A stretch of DNA of 64,000 bases from Dactylosporangium vinaceum (GTDB taxonomy: Bacteria; Actinomycetota; Actinomycetes; Mycobacteriales; Micromonosporaceae): the NCBI RefSeq assembly GCF_019904175.1, contig NZ_CP061913.1, forward strand, positions 1,054,001 through 1,118,000, read 5' to 3'. Below are positions 60,709 through 64,000 of the stretch, piece by piece. Position 1 is the stretch's first letter, and the number at the start of each line of letters is the position of its first letter. The notes below the pieces were generated by a model that worked only from the letters and a program-made list of their open reading frames with translations, searched no databases and was not told the DNA's origin. A program made the position numbers and the translations under genes.

Positions 60709-62573
60709 TACAGCTCCTCGTCGGTCATGTACTTGGCGAGCTCACTGCGGTCGAACAGGTCCTGCAGCTCCCGGCGCATCACCGGCAGCGGCTTGTGCTC
60801 CAGGCGGACGTCCTCGCCGTCCAGCGAGCAGACCAGGTTGACCTTGCGCCAGGCCGGGTCCATCTTCGGGTGGTCCTCGCGGGTGTGCCCGCCGCGCGAC
60901 TCGGTCCGCTCCAGCGCCGCCTTCGCGGTGCACTCGGACACGATCAGCATGTTGCGCAGGTCCAGCGCCAGGTGCCAGCCCGGGTTGTACCGCCGGCCGC
61001 CGGTGGCGCCCACCTTCTTGACCCGCTCCTTGAGCTCGGCCAGGCGCACCAGGGAGTCGCGCAGCTCGCCCTCGCGGCGGATGATGCCCACCAGCGTGCC
61101 CATGATGTCCTGGAGCTCGGCGTGCAGCGCGTAGGGGTTCTCGCCGCCGTCGGCGCGGTGCAGCGGGGCCAGCGCCGTCTCCACGGCCGCGTCGACCGCG
61201 GCCGGCGTCGGCTTGCGCCGCCCGGTCTCGGTCGCGTACCGGGCCGCGTGCTCGCCCGCCCGCTTGCCGAAGACCAGCAGGTCGGACAGCGAGTTGCCGC
61301 CCAGCCGGTTGGAGCCGTGCATGCCGCCGGAGACCTCACCGGCCGCGAACAGCCCGGGGACGGCGGCCGCCGCGGTGTCGGCGTCGACCTCCACGCCGCC
61401 CATCACGTAGTGGCAGGTCGGGCCGACCTCCATGGGCTGCTTGGTGATGTCGACGTCGGCCAGCTCCTTGAACTGGTGGTACATCGAGGGCAGCCGCTTG
61501 GTGATCTGCTCGGCCGGCAGCCGGCTGGCGATGTCGAGCAGCACGCCGCCGGCCTGGGAGCCGCGGCCGGCCTTGACCTCGCTGTTGATCGCGCGGGCGA
61601 CCTCGTCGCGGGGCAGCAGCTCCGGGGGGCGCCGGTTGTTGTCCGGGTCGGAGTACCAGCGGTCCGCCTCCTCCTCGGTCTCCGCGTACTGCTTGCGGAA
61701 GACGTCGGGGACGTAGTCGAACATGAACCGCTTGCCGTCGGTGTTGCGCAGCACGCCGCCGTCGCCGCGGACCGACTCGGTGACCAGGATGCCCTTGACG
61801 GACGGCGGCCAGACCATGCCGGTCGGGTGGAACTGCAGGAACTCCATGTTGATGAGCGTCGCGCCGCTGCGCAGCGCAAGCGCGTGACCGTCGCCGGTGT
61901 ACTCCCACGAGTTGGACGTGACCTTGTAGGACTTGCCCACACCGCCGGTCGCCAGGACGATCGCCGAGGTCTCGAACAGCACGAAGTCGCCGGACTCGCG
62001 GTAGTAGCCGAACGCCCCCGCGACCGCGCCGTTCTCGATGAACAGCTCGGTGATCGTGCACTCCTGGAAGACCCGGATGCGCGCCTCGTAGTCGCCGTGC
62101 GCCGTGAAGTCCTCCTGCTGCAGCGACACGATCTTCTGCTGCAGGGTGCGGATCAGCTCCAGGCCGGTCCGGTCGCCGACGTGGGCCAGGCGCGGGTACT
62201 CGTGACCGCCGAAGTTGCGCTGGCTGATCTTGCCGTCCTTGGTGCGGTCGAACAGCGCGCCGTAGGTCTCGAGCTCCCAGATGCGCTCCGGGGCCTCCTT
62301 GGCGTGCAGCTCGGCCATCCTGAAGTTGTTCAGGAACTTGCCGCCGCGCATGGTGTCGCGGAAGTGCACCTGCCAGTTGTCGTTCGCGTTGACGTTGCCC
62401 ATCGCCGCGGCGGCGCCGCCCTCGGCCATGACCGTGTGCGCCTTGCCGAACAGCGACTTCGAGATGATGGCGGTCTTCTTGCCGGCCAGCCGGGCTTCGA
62501 TGGCGGCCCGCAGCCCGGCGCCGCCCGCACCGATCACCACGACGTCGTAGGTGTGTCGCTCGATGTTCGTCAT
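60708..62573 (-). CDS. sdhA: Succinate dehydrogenase flavoprotein subunit
   Basis: A 621-residue FAD subunit that oxidises succinate to fumarate. FAD-binding VVIGAGGAGLRAAIEARLAG opens it, the covalent flavin histidine is in GKAHTVMAEGGAAAAMGN, substrate residues lie in EFLQFHPTGMVWPPS and VTESVRGDGGVLRNTDG, and the C-terminal helical domain starts after GGMHGSNRLGGNSLSDLLVF. The sequence fits the Sdh1 type (M. tuberculosis Rv0248c). It starts ten bases after sdhC ends. Confidence 0.96.
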   Translation of the reverse strand: MTNIERHTYDVVVIGAGGAGLRAAIEARLAGKKTAIISKSLFGKAHTVMAEGGAAAAMGNVNANDNWQVHFRDTMRGGKFLNNFRMAELHAKEAPERIWELETYGALFDRTKDGKISQRNFGGHEYPRLAHVGDRTGLELIRTLQQKIVSLQQEDFTAHGDYEARIRVFQECTITELFIENGAVAGAFGYYRESGDFVLFETSAIVLATGGVGKSYKVTSNSWEYTGDGHALALRSGATLINMEFLQFHPTGMVWPPSVKGILVTESVRGDGGVLRNTDGKRFMFDYVPDVFRKQYAETEEEADRWYSDPDNNRRPPELLPRDEVARAINSEVKAGRGSQAGGVLLDIASRLPAEQITKRLPSMYHQFKELADVDITKQPMEVGPTCHYVMGGVEVDADTAAAAVPGLFAAGEVSGGMHGSNRLGGNSLSDLLVFGKRAGEHAARYATETGRRKPTPAAVDAAVETALAPLHRADGGENPYALHAELQDIMGTLVGIIRREGELRDSLVRLAELKERVKKVGATGGRRYNPGWHLALDLRNMLIVSECTAKAALERTESRGGHTREDHPKMDPAWRKVNLVCSLDGEDVRLEHKPLPVMRRELQDLFDRSELAKYMTDEEL

Positions 62574-62583
62574 CGGGGGGTTC

Positions 62584-63405
62584 CTAATTCCAGATTCGGA
62601 GGTCGGTGATCCAGTGTGCGGACACGGCCATGATGTAGGCGTCCGTGAGGATGACCGTGACCAGAGACGTCATGGCGAACGTGCCGTGCCGCGTGTTGAG
62701 CTTGGAGATCAGCGTCCACAGCCGGTAGCGGACCGGGTGCTTCGAGAAGTGCTTGAGCCGCCCGCCCATGACGTGCCGGCACGCGTGGCAGCTGGCGGTG
62801 TACCCGGCCAGCGCCAGCACGTTGGCCACGATGATCAGCGAGCCGAGCCCGATGCCGAACCCGCCGTCGTCGCCCTTGAACGCGTGCAACGCGTCCCAGA
62901 CGTTGATGAGCAGGATGATCGACGCGGCGTAGAAGAAGTAGCGGTGCGAGTTCATGAAGACCAGCGGGAAGCGCGTCTCGCCGCTGTACTTCTTGTGCGG
63001 CTCCTGCACCGCGCACGCCTGCGGGGACAGCCACAGCGACCGGTATCCGGCCTTGCGGTAGTAGTAGCACGTCACCCGGAACCCGGCCACGAACGGGAAC
63101 GCCGCGAGCCCGAGCGGAATCCACGCCGGGAATGCCCCGAACGGCGTGCCGAAGTGCGACGAGCCTTTGACGCACGAGTCGCTCAGGCAGGGCGAGTAGA
63201 GCGGCGTCAGGTATCCGTGCGCCTCGACGAAGTACCACTTCGCCATGAAGATTCGAATCGTCGAATAGACGATGAAGAACAGCAGAATCGCCGCGACCGA
63301 CAGCGGGTAAGCGCGCCACCCGTCCGTCCGCAATGTCTTGGCGCCGATCGCGGCGCGGGCCCCCGCGCCGCCGGCAGACCGAGGCCGTGTAGGCGTGGTC
63401 GTCAT
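62584..63405 (-). CDS. sdhC: Succinate dehydrogenase membrane anchor (cytochrome b)
   Basis: A 273-residue single-chain anchor with five membrane helices (SVAAILLFFIVYSTIRIFMA; WIPLGLAAFPFVAGFRVTCY; YFFYAASIILLINVWDALHA; SLIIVANVLALAGYTASCHA; TSLVTVILTDAYIMAVSAHW) and histidines in MNSHRYFFY, SCHACRHVMGG and LNTRHGTFA for heme ligation. The length equals Rv0249c of the mycobacterial Sdh1 complex, so this is the Sdh1 branch. ATG 63405 has GGGAG nine bases before it. It leads the sdhCAB operon. Confidence 0.92.
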   Translation of the reverse strand: MTTTPTRPRSAGGAGARAAIGAKTLRTDGWRAYPLSVAAILLFFIVYSTIRIFMAKWYFVEAHGYLTPLYSPCLSDSCVKGSSHFGTPFGAFPAWIPLGLAAFPFVAGFRVTCYYYRKAGYRSLWLSPQACAVQEPHKKYSGETRFPLVFMNSHRYFFYAASIILLINVWDALHAFKGDDGGFGIGLGSLIIVANVLALAGYTASCHACRHVMGGRLKHFSKHPVRYRLWTLISKLNTRHGTFAMTSLVTVILTDAYIMAVSAHWITDLRIWN

Positions 63406-63692
63406 GGTGAGTACTCCCTGGACGGGCTGGTGAAGAGTTCTCTGATGTACCGATCTATGGTCGGTGCACACGTTACGCCCGATCCCGCAGCGACGTGCGT
63501 TGGGAGTCTTGCGCGTGCCGACGAGATACGGAAAGACCTACCGGAAAGCCGGCGGCCCATTGTGGAGAACTTCACTCGGCCCACAGCGGCAACGCCACCA
63601 GGGTCGGGTCGGCGGCGACAGTGCCTCGCGGTAGAGGCACCATCGGCCGGCCACGCTTTGGTAAGCGTTCCCTAAGTTGATCTCCAGGCCGA
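63406..63692. other. Intergenic region with the sdh promoter and TldD terminator
   Basis: No gene is seen in these 287 bases. Near 63455-63470 (minus strand) a TAGATC sequence inside ACCGA...TCGGT may belong to the sdh promoter. Nearer the TldD gene two hairpins occur: GTGCCTC-GCGGTA-GAGGCAC (63621-63640) and CGCTT-TGGT-AAGCG (63654-63667), the likely TldD terminator. Confidence 0.55.
63621..63640 (-). terminator. Terminator hairpin of the TldD/PmbA gene
   Basis: Perfect 7-base arms GTGCCTC and GAGGCAC with a 6-base loop, 53 bases beyond the stop codon; a second small hairpin at 63654-63667 lies between. Confidence 0.5.
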
Positions 63693-64000
63693 TCAGCCCG
63701 ACGCGCCTCCGGTGTAGTTCCAGGAAGCGAGCCGCAGTGCGGGCGCCACAAATCCCGTCTCGGCCCACGGCCCCGGCATTTCCACAGCATGCGACCCGAT
63801 GCCAAGAACCGCACCGGGCCCCAGCGCCTGCGGATACGACTGGGTGAACCGGAAATTCCGCACCGGCGTCGTGATCTCACCGTTTTCGATCAGCCACACC
63901 CCGTTACGCGTCAGCCCGGTCACGACGAGCGTCCGCGGATCGAGCACCCGCGTGTAGTGGTTGTCGGTGACGAGCAGCCCTCGCTCGACCCCGGCGACGA
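63693..64000 (-). CDS. TldD/PmbA family metallopeptidase, C-terminal part (5' end outside window)
   Basis: About 102 residues are visible, open to the window edge. They match the ends of TldD/PmbA: the frame carries VERGLLVTDNHYTRVLDPRT, then VVTGLTRNGVWLIENGEI and VRNFRFTQSY. TldD/TldE proteins form a zinc peptidase that matures peptides such as microcin B17 and CcdA; actinobacteria have two such genes adjacent. The zinc-binding motif lies upstream outside this window, so TldD and TldE cannot be told apart here, although the ending looks more like the PmbA/TldE side. Confidence 0.85.
   Translation of the reverse strand, partial: VAGVERGLLVTDNHYTRVLDPRTLVVTGLTRNGVWLIENGEITTPVRNFRFTQSYPQALGPGAVLGIGSHAVEMPGPWAETGFVAPALRLASWNYTGGASG

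Overview
The window is chromosomal DNA of a high-GC actinobacterium, most probably from the Micromonosporales; the genus cannot be fixed from this sequence. The signs are strong G/C at third codon positions, many GTG starts, an acyl-CoA carboxylase set with the actinobacterial epsilon subunit, GTP-dependent PEP carboxykinase, class II fructose bisphosphatase (GlpX), a mycothiol-enzyme homologue, a PIN-PhoH protein and a mycobacterial Sdh1-like succinate dehydrogenase. I see no insertion sequence, prophage, CRISPR array, tRNA or rRNA. It reads as core chromosome with a few lineage-specific genes.

Layout. 1-1851: the 3' end of an unknown gene, a UPF0145 gene behind a perfect operator palindrome, then about 0.9 kb of non-coding GC-rich repeats closed by two strong hairpins. 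1852-4320 (-): a PadR regulator and a drug-efflux-type ABC pair. 4431-9448: acyl-CoA carboxylase alpha chain, an MFS carrier, Maf plus O-methyltransferase (-), MscL with a zinc ribbon (+), and the small accE gene (-). 9556-16645: a secreted wall or surface protein, a Ser/Thr kinase, accD (-) and birA (+), and a PH-domain membrane protein. 16675-17878 (-): two GtrA-family proteins. 18129-25275 (+): pckG, a Z-prenyl transferase, phoH, a secreted transglycosylase-like protein, a rhomboid and a flavoprotein reductase. 25459-29576: two large sensor kinases. 29566-35459: a DUF4245 protein, glpX, an epimerase/TetR pair, and xseB-GNAT-xseA. 35536-40599: a NarL-type two-component pair divergent from a MacB/FtsX-type ABC transporter. 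40596-47079: ispH, rmuC, several unknowns and a TPR protein. 47080-53195: a heterodimeric ABC exporter, a two-gene alkylation-repair operon, and an unusual Asp-rich repeat protein. 53300-59701: a regulator, an aminoglycoside-acetyltransferase homologue, a sugar isomerase, YchF, Uma2, a PCD-like protein, NUDIX and DUF1990. 59725-64000 (-): sdhC-A-B and the 3' end of a TldD/PmbA gene.

How genes work together. AccC (biotin carboxylase plus carrier), AccD, AccE and BirA form one biotin-dependent carboxylase system spread over 11 kb. PckG and GlpX are both gluconeogenic. AlkA/Ada and Ogt form an overlapping DNA-repair operon. PadR probably controls the ABC efflux pair beside it.

Regulation. About two dozen genes have a TANNNT -10 hexamer 6-8 bases before the start codon, the signature of leaderless transcription. 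This settles many start choices and places several divergent promoter pairs in fewer than 40 bp. The strongest regulatory leads are two CRP-like sites (pckG and the transglycosylase gene), a leaderless 44-codon upstream ORF ending one base before phoH, a possible attenuator before the transglycosylase gene, a palindrome over the UPF0145 -10, and two matching TetR operators.
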